64,000 nucleotides of DNA from Heracleum sosnowskyi (lineage: Eukaryota; Streptophyta; Magnoliopsida; Apiales; Apiaceae). Location: assembly GCA_030848705.1 (NCBI GenBank), contig JAUIZM010000016.1:186001-250000 (forward strand). The letters run 5' to 3'. Shown in pieces: positions 11,745-22,094 of the stretch. The position numbers and the translations under genes are program-made. The stretch's first letter is position 1. Every line of letters starts with the position of its first letter. The notes beneath the pieces are model-generated. The model made no database searches and had not been told where the DNA came from. It saw only the letters and a list, made by a program, of their open reading frames with translations.

Positions 11745-12245
11745 GTGTTGAGAAGGACTCCAGCTTCATGCGTTTAGTGGACTTACGCTTCCTGAGAAAA
11801 TCGTATTCTTACGGACCTTCTTCCACAAGGGAAGGACTCCAAGCTGCTCCATGCGTTTAGTGGACTTACGCTTCCTGAGGAAGTCGTATTCCTACACATC
11901 TTCTTCCATAGAGGAATTACTCCAAGCTGCTCCATGCCTTTAGTAGACTTACGCTTCCTGAGGAAGTCGTATTCCTACGCATCTTATTCCATAGAGGAAG
12001 GACTCCAAGCTGTTCCATGCGTTTAGTGGACTTATGCTTCCTGAGGAAGTCGTATACGTACACATCTTCTTCAATGAAGGAAGGACTTCAGCTGCTCCAT
12101 GCGTTTAGTGAATTTACGCTTCTTGAGGAAGTTGTATTCCTATGCATCTTCTTCCATAGAGGAAGGACTCCAAGCTGCTCCATGCGTTTATTGGACTTAC
12201 ACTTCTTGAGAAAGTCATATTCCTACGCATCTTCTCTTGGTGAGA
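11745..12245 (+). repeat. Tandem array, six copies of 83 bp
   Basis: The word ATGCGTTTAGTGGACTTACG (or close variants) recurs at 11768, 11851, 11934, 12016, 12099 and 12182. The spacing is 82-83 bases throughout, with each unit continuing CTTCCTGAGGAAGTCGTATT and a variable tail. The array is non-coding and diverged by point changes. Such arrays are known in the 3' untranslated region of Tat-lineage retrotransposons, so it may belong to a Tat element just upstream of the LTR at 12864. Confidence 0.85.
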
Positions 12246-12289
12246 TTTCCGGAAGTACGGATAAGCACCCCGGAAGTACGGGTTTACCA

Positions 12290-12545
12290 AGGTATTCCAA
12301 GCAACACCTTGCACAAAGAAGGGCCTTCAAAAATAATTCCAAGCAACACCTTCATCAAAGAAGGGCCTTCAAAAATATTTCAAGCAACACCTTCATATAT
12401 AAGGGCCTTCAAAAATAATTTCCAAGTAACACCTTCATAAAGAAGGGCCTTCAAAAATAATTTCCAAGCAACACCTTCATAAAAAAGGGCCTTCAAAAAT
12501 AATTCAAACAATATCCTCCGCAAATAAGGGTCTTCAAAAATATCA
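12290..12545 (+). repeat. Tandem array, six copies of about 41 bp
   Basis: GGGCCTTCAAAAAT starts at 12321, 12363, 12403, 12445 and 12486, with a variant (GGGTCTTCAAAAAT) at 12528. The spacing is 40-42 bases, with AAGCAACACCTTCAT in each unit. The array is unrelated in sequence to the 83-bp array to its left, so the two arose independently. Isolated GGGCCTTCAAAA and AAGGGCC words persist to about 12862. Confidence 0.85.
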
Positions 12546-12594
12546 CACATAGACAACTACAGAATCTAAAAATATCCGATGTTTATGAGTAAAT

Positions 12595-12700
12595 GTATGA
12601 TGCACATGATGATATGAATGAATGCATGATGCGAATGATGCACATGATGGCATTAATGAATGCATGATGCGAATGATGCACATGATGGTATTAATGTCCA
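12595..12700 (+). repeat. Tandem duplication of a 40-bp ATGATG-rich unit
   Basis: GAATGCATGATGCGAATGA with the following CACATGATGG and ATTAATG occurs twice in succession (about 12619 and 12659), with a partial third copy to the left (about 12598). It is the third distinct array within 1 kb and is non-coding. Confidence 0.7.
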
Positions 12701-12863
12701 AAAATAAACACAAAACTTGAAAAGCCTACAGGGAGTATCCCACAGAGAGACATCTACAATTCTTAGTAGGCGACGCTCCTTGAAGTGGATCATTATTGAA
12801 AGGGCCTTCAAAACAAGATCACCCCGATGGGCATTCAAAATAAATCTAACCTTGAAGGGCCGT

Positions 12864-13396
12864 TGATATGGGCTGAAAAATAATCCTAGAAGTGCAATTA
12901 ATTACGTATTAATTAGACCCAGATTGGTCCAAGAACATGTCCCAATAAGCAAGGCCTGAAACCCTAATTATTTATTAATTTCGTAATTAATAAATAGGGA
13001 AAATATATAGCTCAGGAAAAGAGTCCAAAATATGGTAAATTCATCAAGGAAGGATCCAGAATCCCCAATTAAAAGAAATAATGAGTCATAGTCCTTATCA
13101 ACAAGGAAAAGACTTGTCCATCAAGAAATACAATGTTTATCCATTATCAAAAGGGAGACTTATTCGCTAAGTCTCCTAAACATACTCTAAATACGAGGCT
13201 CCAGACGCCTATATAAGGACCCTGCTCCTTCACAATAGAACTACGTTTTCTGGCTTGATTCTCAGCACTGATTGAGATACGTAGGCATCTTGTGAGGACT
13301 GATTTAGTTACGAAACACAAGAGCAGCCATTAAAGCTCGAAAGCTCTTTAAACCCAATCAATTAATTTACAATTACACTTTTTAATCCACAACATT
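12864..13396 (+). mobile_element. 5' LTR of the Tat-lineage element (left border tentative)
   Basis: The right border is firm: the sequence ends ACAACA at 13396 and is followed by TT and a primer-binding site. It contains a TATA box (TATATAAG, 13210-13217). The left border is proposed at TGATATGGGC (12864) to give the usual TG...CA ends and a 533-bp LTR. The true LTR could extend further left into the tandem arrays. The 3' LTR lies outside the window, so the two copies cannot be compared. Confidence 0.55.
13210..13217 (+). promoter_or_regulatory. TATA box inside the Tat LTR
   Basis: TATATAAG is followed by a CT-rich stretch, the layout of a retrotransposon U3/R promoter. Element transcription would start about 30 bases downstream, near 13240. 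Confidence 0.5.
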
Positions 13397-13398
13397 TG

Positions 13399-13416
13399 GC
13401 GCCGTCTGTGGGAAAA
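13399..13416 (+). promoter_or_regulatory. Primer-binding site of the Tat element
   Basis: TGGCGCCGTCTGTGGGAA begins two bases after the LTR end and 29 bases before the gag start codon. It begins with the TGG complementary to the universal CCA end of tRNAs. It differs from the Athila-type site at 32419. I did not assign the tRNA. Confidence 0.7.
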
Positions 13417-13427
13417 CAACATCAACC

Positions 13428-15158
13428 ATGGCAAACACACGAAGAATAACTCGAGATACTCAAACTTCTGAGGAGCTTCCTATCACCTCTGAGGCTGATA
13501 CTCACGAAAATCAACCACCGCCAACTACTGGCATTCAAGGGGGGAATATCCCCCTCACCACCACTCAAGGACCGGAGATCCCAATTTCGGTTGAAGGGAC
13601 GAATCCCCTGCAGATGGTCATTCATGGATCTAATCCACAATAGACCGCTCACCAGCAACCAATCACGACCTCCCCACTGCTCATGAATGCACCAAGTGGT
13701 CTTCAACTCCATACTACAGATCTTCCCCAATACGTAACTCAAACTTTGGGGATGCCAAGCTATGGCATGCCCCCTCGACCCATGGCGGGCGGTAGTGGTC
13801 TCAATCCAACTTACCATGAGGCATACGTTCCTCCTTATATACAAGGTCCGGGACCCCAAAATCAACAAACTCGACGGACCCCTTTGATTCAAGACTACTC
13901 GGGTCCCTATACTGAGGACGAGAATTATTCAACTGAAGAAGAGAGGGATGTTGCCCCAAGGAGGCGGCGTTCTTCCCAAACAAATCGGGAACAACCCCAA
14001 ACTACTAAGGAAAAAATTGCGGCCCATGAGGCGGAGGCTGTAAGGCTCAAGAAATTACTGGCAGAACAGGAGGCCGCGAAAGCACAAAGCCAAGCAAGTG
14101 GAAGAGTCCCGATAATCAACCTGGACCCAACACCGAGAAGAACCAAGAGGGCTGAAGCCCCAAGGGGCGATCCTAGTGTTTTGTTACCCCTAGGAGATCC
14201 TGATGATCCTACATCACCGTTCACTCAAGACATTATGAAAGCTACCATATCCAGGAAATTCAAGATGCCAACGATTAAAGCTTATGATGGAACGGGAGAT
14301 CCCGCGAATCATGTAAGAACTTTCTCTAATGCACTGCTGTTGCAGCCAACCAATGATGCGGTCAAGTGTAGGGCGTTTCCACAAACCTTGGCGCGCATGG
14401 CCCAACGTTGGTATAACCGTCTACCTCCCAATTCCATTGGGTCTTTTAAGGAACTAAGCAAAGCATTCATCAACCAATTTGTTAGTGGAAGGTTGCACGA
14501 GAAAAGTTCTGCATCACTCATGGGAATCCAGCAAGGAAAGAATGAAGCTTTAAGGGATTATATCAACCGATTCACCCGGGAGGCTCTGAAAGTCCCGGAC
14601 TTAGAGGACAAAGTAGCTATGATAGCCTTGCAACAAGGAACCACTGATGATCACTTCAAAAGATCATTAGCAAAACATCCACCCGAGAGCATGCTGAAGC
14701 TCCAAGATAGAGCCGGAAAGTACATCAAGGCTGAAGAAAGAATGAGAAAGTATGAACCCACTACTGGTGGCAGTGGAAATTCAAAGAAAAGAAAGGAAAC
14801 TCAGGAGTACGACGTCAAGGAAAAGTTTCTCAGAACGTCAAAGGATTCTGATTCTCCACCCAAGAGGAACAATTTTGGGCCAAAGTTTACGGAGTATGCA
14901 AGATTGAACACTCCCAGGAGCCAAATTCTGATGGAAATAGCAAAGGAGGAGGATCTCCGATGGCCGAAGCCACTAAGGACTGATATGTCTAAACGGAATC
15001 AAAACCAATTCTGTCGGTTCCACAAGGAAGTCGGTCACGACACCGACGATTGTAGACAATTAAAAGATGAGATCGAGTTTCTGATACGGAGAGGAAAGCT
15101 CAATAAATTCACCAAGGATGGAAATCAAGGGAGTCAAAGAGGAAACTATGACAGGAAG
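13428..15158 (+). pseudogene. Tat-lineage gag, part 1 (interrupted)
   Basis: The capsid protein gene of the base-layer Ty3/gypsy element. It starts with MANTRRITRD after the primer site. One in-frame TAG at 13641-13643 breaks it, after which the same frame runs open to 15158. It has a disordered Pro/Gln-rich N-terminus, a charged Ala/Glu-rich helix (about 14000-14090), then the retrotransposon gag domain: IMKATISRKFKMPTIKAYDG, MAQRWYNRLP, ALRDYINRFTREAL. The knuckle-like CRFHKEVGHDTDDC lies near 15010. The frame ends because the copia element inserted here. The remaining codons continue at 25049 after the duplicated GGAAG. The single stop and the insertion make it non-functional. Confidence 0.85.
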
Positions 15159-15433
15159 TGAAACCCTGGTATTTTGATGATAACACTTTAGAAGCAAGCT
15201 GGGTTAAGTGTATTGTACTAACATGGTTTTGCAGGAGATAAATTCTATGTATTTTCTAACAAAACATGTTGTAGCAGCTAGCTGGCAAAATAACTTTCTA
15301 TGCAGGTAGCAAGCTGGCAGACTAATTTTGTATGCAGGCAGTAAGCTGGCAATACATTCAGCAGATAGAGTTTCGGTCCTAATTTATAGGAAATCTTCTA
15401 GGAAACGTTTTGTAAGGACTCTATCAGTTATAT

Positions 15434-15488
<55 letters not shown>

Positions 15489-16443
15489 GCTCAGATAATT
15501 TCGAATTTATTTTCATATATATATATATATAATTCCTATATTATAGGAAGTTGTTTATAAACGTTTTATCTTTTAACGACTTCTATTTTATTAGGTTTTT
15601 CAAACCAGTTGAACGTGTCTTCTAAACGTTCTTATTCTCTCTATTCTTCTGGTTTCTAAACGTTATGTTAATGAACGTTGGGCTTGAATTAATCAAGGAA
15701 CAAAAATGTGAGACTTGGTAGTCAAGACCGTTGGTTGTTAGATTAATTCAAAATCATGTGTTCATTATATAAATACTTGTGTGTTTTTCATTCTTAGTGG
15801 TTGGACAACGGTTTAAAGAAACACAAGTATTATCAAAAGCTAATTTGCAAATCTGTTATATACTTGAGCTCTTATATATTATATACGATATATATTCTTG
15901 ATTAGAGTTCATAGTTTCGGTTGTAATTCATTATATCTTTATATTGTTCAACTTGTAAGTTGGTAGTTGCTGGTTTTGTGAGCTTGGGAAACAAGGGTTC
16001 AAGGAACTTGATAGCTAGAGGAGTTTATACTTGGTTTAGTATAGTAGTTAGAGAGCTGCGTTCAAGGAACAAGGTGTTTCAGCAAGCTGCAAACAGTAAC
16101 TGGGAGTTCAGGGAGATATATTATTGTATTGTGTAGTTGTAATTCACTTTGATCAATAATATATTCCTTTGCCGTGTTGGTAGAGGACCAGGACGTAGAC
16201 CTATAGGAGATAGGGGCCGAACCTGGCTAAAATTGCTGTGTGTTCTTTACTTGCTACACATTTTCTATACTGCATTGCTCAACGTAGCTAGCTGCCACTT
16301 TATATTCTGTGAACTCAGTAAGCTGCCAGACAGCAAAACAGACTGATTCTTGATTTTTCAGTCACATAACTTGGTAAAAATTAAAATCGGTCATTGTTAG
16401 TCATAACACCTATTCACCCCTCCCCTCTAGGTGTTGATTCTCA
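15159..16443 (+). repeat. 5' LTR of the copia element
   Basis: It runs TGAAACCCTGG to GTTGATTCTCA and is 1,285 bp. It holds a pure TA microsatellite of about 48 bases at 15438-15486 that is far shorter in the 3' LTR, accounting for most of the length difference. TTATATAAATAC near 15764 is the likely TATA region. Several copies of the AGCAAGCT motif are present (15193, 15308, 16081). Confidence 0.92.
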
Positions 16444-16445
16444 TT

Positions 16446-16457
16446 TGGTATCAGAGC
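16446..16457 (+). promoter_or_regulatory. Primer-binding site (initiator Met tRNA)
   Basis: TGGTATCAGAGC two bases after the LTR end is the classical initiator-Met tRNA primer site of plant Ty1/copia elements. Confidence 0.9.
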
Positions 16458-16500
16458 ATTGGTATACTAATATTTCTGTAACAGGAAAAGTATCGATCAA

Positions 16501-18471
16501 ATGGCTGACAATTATCCCGAAGGAAAGTCTGACTACCGAGCTCCTCTCCTCACTGGAACGGACAATTACAACTGGTGGAAAGGGCGTATGGAAACATATT
16601 TATCCAGAGATCCACTCGTTCTAAGGGTTGTTCAAAAGGGTCCATATGTATTTCTTGACAAAGATGGCAAAGATAAGGATGTTGATGATCTTACTACCGA
16701 TGAATTGATCAAGTTTGGCTATAATGGAAAGGCAATGAATTCTCTCATGAATGGGCTTAATCAAGCTGAGCATGACAAGGTATCATCTCTTAAATCAGCA
16801 AAGGAGATGTGGGATGCATTGGAAACTTATCATGAAGGCTCTGCATCTTTGAAGAAGGTCAAACTCAGCAAGTTAATGAATGAATTTGGAAATTTTAAAC
16901 TCAAAGAAGGTGAATCTATCAAAGAAAGTCAAGCTAGATTTCAAGTGAACATCAATGCACTTAAGAGACTTGGAAAAACGATTCTTCAAGATGAAATCAA
17001 TATGAAAGTTCTAAGTGCGGTGCCATTTATTTATGAACCAAAAGTTACTTCCTTGGAGTCTTCTTCAAATCTTGAAACTATGGATCATCTAGCTGTCTTT
17101 GCTGAGCTAGAACAATTTGAAACCATGATACTTGAAAGAAAGGTGGAATCTGTTAGAGCTCCAGTCGAAAAGATGAAGAATCTGGCCTTACACTCCAGTA
17201 GCAGCAAGCTGGTCTCAGATGCAGAATCAGAATCTGATGAGGAATTGGCTCTTATGTCCAGAAAAATCAAGAAGATGATTGAAAAGAGGAACAAGCTGAA
17301 GAAGGAAAAAGGAAAAGCTTTTGGAGCAAGAAGAGAGTCAAGAGATTCAAAGGATGATGCATGTTTTGAATGTGGCAAGAAGGGACACTTCAAAAGGGAC
17401 TGCTACAAGTTGAAGAACAAGCCTAGGCAGCAAGCTGCCTCAAAGGACAGAATGAAATCTAAAGCTCTTTTGACATGGAGTGATGATGAGAACTCAGCTT
17501 CTGATGATGAATCAGGTGATGAGATGGTGAACCTAGCTCTTGTTGGTCTGGATGATGAAGACACTATGAGAGGAATCACTGAAGATGGCCTTGTAGAAAG
17601 TGATGCTTCAGATTTGGATGACAATAGTAGTGAGGTAAATTCTATAAATTCTGATTCAAATTCTAGTAATCATTCATTAGATGAACTAACTTTGCAGAGA
17701 CATAGTACTATTTCTATTGTGGAGTTCATGGAATTAAAGAATGAGAAAAATGAACTTGAAAAGAAGAATGCTTCACTTCGAAAGATGATTTCTGAGCTAT
17801 TAGCTGAGAAGACTCCATCAAACAATCATGAATATCTTATTTCTGATCTCAAAGGAAAGTTAACACAACTTGAGGGGTTCAACAAATTACTTCTCAAAAG
17901 AAATGATACATTGATGAAGGAACTCAGCGAGCTGCGCGCAGAAATTGAAGCTAGAGATGTATGTCTTGAAACATTCCAAATCAGAGAATCCATCTCAATT
18001 GAAGCTACTCAACAAGCTGAGAAGATAAAGGAATTGGAAGCTGAAGTTACAAGGCTTGAGAAAGGCATGGGAAAATTTGGTCAAGGAGAGGAAGTATTAA
18101 AGACTATTATGAAACAAATAAAGGTTCATATGGATAAAGAAGGACTTGGAATGGCTTCTACATCAAAGACCAAGGCTTTTCAATATGAAGGCAAACAGGG
18201 TATACCATATAATTATGCTATGTCGTGGAAAATTTGCTACAAATGTGGAAAGAAAGGTCATTTGTCACACCACTGCCCGACAGAGAACACTAAGCCAGCA
18301 AGCTGGAACAGACAGACTACTTCTGGGCAGCAAGCTACCAGAACAAGGAGAACAGGAAACCAAGCATCTAAAGTGGTCCAAATGTGGATCAAGAAATCTG
18401 AATTGAATGTTCTTTATGTTTTATCAACTAACCATGCTGGACCCAACAAAATTTGGGTACCAAAACGTTGA
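16501..18471 (+). CDS. Copia (SIRE-like) gag polyprotein
   Basis: Nucleocapsid/capsid precursor, 656 aa and open throughout. The N-terminal copia gag domain shows DNYNWWKGRMETYL and ALETYHEGSASLKKVKLSKL. A zinc knuckle, CFECGKKGHFKRDC, lies near residues 286-299. A long acidic and Ser/Asp-rich spacer and a coiled-coil-prone Leu/Glu/Lys region (about 410-540) follow, and a second knuckle, CYKCGKKGHLSHHC, lies near 579-592. Two knuckles and the unusual length fit SIRE-type gags. The stop at 18469-18471 is followed by pol in the +1 frame, so expression of pol would need frameshifting, or the frame has been broken by an indel. Start chosen: the first ATG after the primer site in the domain frame. 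Confidence 0.85.
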   Translation: MADNYPEGKSDYRAPLLTGTDNYNWWKGRMETYLSRDPLVLRVVQKGPYVFLDKDGKDKDVDDLTTDELIKFGYNGKAMNSLMNGLNQAEHDKVSSLKSAKEMWDALETYHEGSASLKKVKLSKLMNEFGNFKLKEGESIKESQARFQVNINALKRLGKTILQDEINMKVLSAVPFIYEPKVTSLESSSNLETMDHLAVFAELEQFETMILERKVESVRAPVEKMKNLALHSSSSKLVSDAESESDEELALMSRKIKKMIEKRNKLKKEKGKAFGARRESRDSKDDACFECGKKGHFKRDCYKLKNKPRQQAASKDRMKSKALLTWSDDENSASDDESGDEMVNLALVGLDDEDTMRGITEDGLVESDASDLDDNSSEVNSINSDSNSSNHSLDELTLQRHSTISIVEFMELKNEKNELEKKNASLRKMISELLAEKTPSNNHEYLISDLKGKLTQLEGFNKLLLKRNDTLMKELSELRAEIEARDVCLETFQIRESISIEATQQAEKIKELEAEVTRLEKGMGKFGQGEEVLKTIMKQIKVHMDKEGLGMASTSKTKAFQYEGKQGIPYNYAMSWKICYKCGKKGHLSHHCPTENTKPASWNRQTTSGQQATRTRRTGNQASKVVQMWIKKSELNVLYVLSTNHAGPNKIWVPKR

Positions 18472-18502
18472 GTTGTTTGTTCTTTGTTTGTAGGTATGTC
18501 TT

Positions 18503-21500
18503 GTGGTCAAAGTCAATGCAAATCAATGGATATTGGATAGTGGATGTACAAGACATATGTGTGGTGACAAATCTCAGTTCCTTAGCCTCAAGATGAAAAA
18601 GGGTGGTAGTGTTACAATTGGTGATAGCAAAACACTTCGCATTCTTGGAAAAGGAACAATTGGTAATAGTAACATTTCTATTGATAAAGTACAATATGTT
18701 CAAGGTCTTAAATATAATTTGCTTAGTATAAGTCAGTTATATGATGATGGACATACTGTTGTTTTTGATAAAGAGAAATGTACTATTAATGTTGGCACTA
18801 ACAAAGTTCCCCTAGTTGCTAGAAGGGAAGGAAATATATATATGTTGGACTTTGAGATGCAGGAAGTAGGCTCCTGTTTAGCTACTGTGGATACAAACCC
18901 AAATCTTTGGCATAGAAGGCTAGGACATGCTCATATGGACTTACTCAGCAAGCTGTCTACAAAGAAGCTAGTAAGAGGACTACCCAAATTGAAGTATGTC
19001 AAGACGGAAACCTGTTCGGCTTGTCAATTAGGCAAACAAATCAGGACGCCACATAAGTCAAAGACAATGGTATCATCTACTAAACCTTTAGAGCTTCTCC
19101 ATTTGGATTTATTTGGTCCGGAAACATATAAAAGCATTGGAGGTAAACAATATGCATTTGTTATTGTTGATGACTATTCTAGATATACATGGGTATTGTT
19201 TCTTCGTACTAAAGATTGTGCTTTTAGTGAATTTGAGAAGCTAATCACTTTACTTGAGAACAAGTTGAATACAAGACTTATAGGTATAAGAAGTGATAGA
19301 GGAGGTGAATTCATCTCAAAAGACTTCATTGATTATTGTGAAGAAAGAGGTATTTCACATGAATTCTCTGCTCCAAGAACCCCACAGCAAAACGGAGTTA
19401 TGGAGAGAAAGAACAGATCTTTGCAAGAAACTGCAAGGACTTTGCTGCAAGAAAGCAAGCTGCCAAGGAGTTTCTGGGCAGAAGCAGTCAACACAGCAAG
19501 CTAAGTTCTGAACAGAGTGCTTATCAGGCCTATTCTCAAAAAAACTCCATATGAATTGCTGAGGAATAAGAAGCCAAACATTGGATATTTCAAGGTTTTT
19601 GGCTCCAGGTGCTTTGTACTGAAAACTATTGATAGAGATGGTAAATTCGATGCTAAATCTTATGAAGCAATATTTTTGGGTTATTCTTTAACAAGTCGTG
19701 CTTATAGAGTGTATAATACATCTAAACGTATTGTTGAAGAGTCTATAGATGTTTCATTTTAAGAGTCTCATGTTGATCTGTCAAGAGATGAGGAAGATAT
19801 TGCAGGTGCAGGTGATGACAGCCAGCTGCCAGTAACAACTACTGTGTCGCAGCAAGCTGCCAACCAGCCTGAGACAACTATAGAAGCTGAAAAGCCAACT
19901 GAAACCTCTTCTCCAGTAGATGACACTATTGATAAGTTGTCAAAGCTCACCTTGGAAGGTCCAAGAGGTCAGAGATCACAAGAAAAGATGCCCATCTATG
20001 AAGGTGGTGAAGCCTCTCCTCCATCCAAGAGAATTCGAGTACATGAGGAAGTAATAGCTCAACATTCATTGCCAAAGTCAACAAGAACAGTGAAGAACCA
20101 TCCTCCAGAGTTGATCATTGGTGATAAATCAGAAGGAATCAAGACAAGGAAAGGTCAAGCCAACTTTTGTGCATTTGCAGCCTTTCTAGCTCAAGAGGAA
20201 CCAAAGAATGTTAAAGAAGCACTTCAAGATGAGAATTGGATCATGGCAATGCAAGAAGAACTTAATCAATTTGAAAGATGTGATGTTTGGGAACTTGTGG
20301 AGCCACCTAAAGATGCTTCAATCATTGGTACTAAATGGGTCTTCAAGAACAAAGTTGATGAATTTGGTACGGTTACTCGAAACAAAGCAAGACTAGTAGC
20401 ACAAGGATACAATCAACAAGAAGGAATAGATTTTGAGGAAAATTATGCCCCGGTTGCAAGGCTTGAATCAATACGGATGCTACTTTCATTTGCATGCTTC
20501 AAGAAGATCAAGCTACACCAAATGGACGTGAAAAGTGCATTTCTTAATGGATTCTTAAAGGAAGAAGTTTATGTCAAGCAACCCCCTGGTTTTGAGAATG
20601 AGCAATTTCCAAATCGTGTTTTCAAGTTGAAGAAGGCATTATATGGATTGCGGCAAGCTCCTAGATCATGGTACGAAAGGTTAAGTAAGTTTTTGATCAA
20701 AAATGGATTCATTCGAGGTAAAATTGATCCCACATTATTTACTAAACATAATGGTACTGATATTTTAGTTGTACAAATATATGTGGATGATATTATTTTT
20801 GGATATACTAATGATGATATGTGCAAGTGGTTTTCTAAGTGTATGCATAGTGAGTTTGACATGAGCATGATGGGAGAGCTTAATTACTTTTTGGGTCTTC
20901 AAATTAAGCAAACTCCAGAGGGTATTTATGTACATCAATCTAAGTATATCAAGAATCTACTCAAAAGATTTGGCTTTGAAAATATCAAGCCGAAATCAAC
21001 ACCAATGACTCCTGCCAGCAAGCTGACAGCAGATGAACAAGGTATAGATGTTGATGTTCGCAAGTATAGAGGTATGATTGGTAGTTTATTATATCTTACT
21101 GTCTCTAGACCTGATATAATGTAAAGTGTTTGTGTATGTGCGAGGTTTCAATCTAAACCAAAAGAGTCTCACTTGAGTGTGGTTAAACGAATATTCAAAT
21201 ATTTGAGTGGCACAATTACTCTTGGTTTATTTTATCCAATCACAAATGCTTTTGATCTTGTTGGGTTTAGTGATGCAGATTATGCAGGTTGTCAAACTGA
21301 TCGCAAGAGTACAAGTGGTGTTTGTGCATTTTTAGGACAGAGTTTGGTGTCTTGGCAAAGCAAGAAGCAAGCTTCTGTTGCATTATCCACTGCAGAAGGT
21401 GAGTATTTAGCTGCAGGAAGCTGCTGTGCCCAACTTCTTTGGATGATACAAACACTCAAGGACTATGGCATCAAGTGCAACAAGATTCCAATATATTGTG

Positions 21501-21739
21501 ACAATACGAGCACAATAAACATTTCAAAGAATCCGGTAAATCACTCAAGAACAAAGCATATTGATGTTCGACACCATTTTTTGAGAGATAATGTTGCAAA
21601 AGGAAAAATTGAGCTACTATTTGTTTCAACGGAATATCAGCGAGCTGACATCTTTACTAAGCCATTAGATGAGGAACGTTTTTCTGTTCTTCGTCGGGAA
21701 CTTGGCATGTGCAATGTCTTGGCAGCAAGCTGCCAATAA
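18503..21739 (+). pseudogene. Copia pol (protease, integrase, RT, RNase H), three stops
   Basis: A single reading frame broken by stops at 19502-19504, 19760-19762 and 21122-21124. Domains in order: aspartic protease with WILDSGCTRHM (about 18525); integrase with the zinc module (HRRLGHAHMD and CSACQLGK), catalytic DLFG, SDRGGEF and PQQNGVMER; reverse transcriptase with KSAFLNG and YVDDIIFG (about 20780); RNase H with GFSDADYAGC, LSTAEGEYLAA and HIDVRHHFLRD. It ends EERFSVLRRELGMCN. The gag-to-pol frame change at about 18472-18503 is a fourth oddity. Apart from the stops, the domain residues look well preserved, consistent with the low LTR divergence. Confidence 0.88.
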
Positions 21740-22094
21740 TATTTCCTGGTACTCTCTGGATTTTTTTTTATTTATTATTTTTGTTGCATCCTGCTTTCTA
21801 ATCATTTAGTTTCTTTTTATTTGGTGTTCTATATTTGTTAGATATCATTCCTGTTGATATACATCTGTTTATAGTCTTCCGTGTTTTATTTGAAATTCGT
21901 ATTTTTTGTTGGGATAAGTATATTTTTTTCCTATATTTTTGGGGTGGGTAGTTTTTAATATCAATCCCAACTCTTCAACTCCCCCGTACATTGTAACAAG
22001 AGGATTAAAACACATTTGGCTCCCCTGACTCTTCATTTTTCTTTTCGCTCCCATTTTTCATCTCTCTCCAACTTCATTTTCTTCATATCGCAAA

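Noticed and set aside
11745..12545. Direct-repeat arrays resembling a CRISPR locus
   Set aside because: Units are contiguous tandem repeats with no unique spacers, in a plant nuclear context. No cas genes are present.
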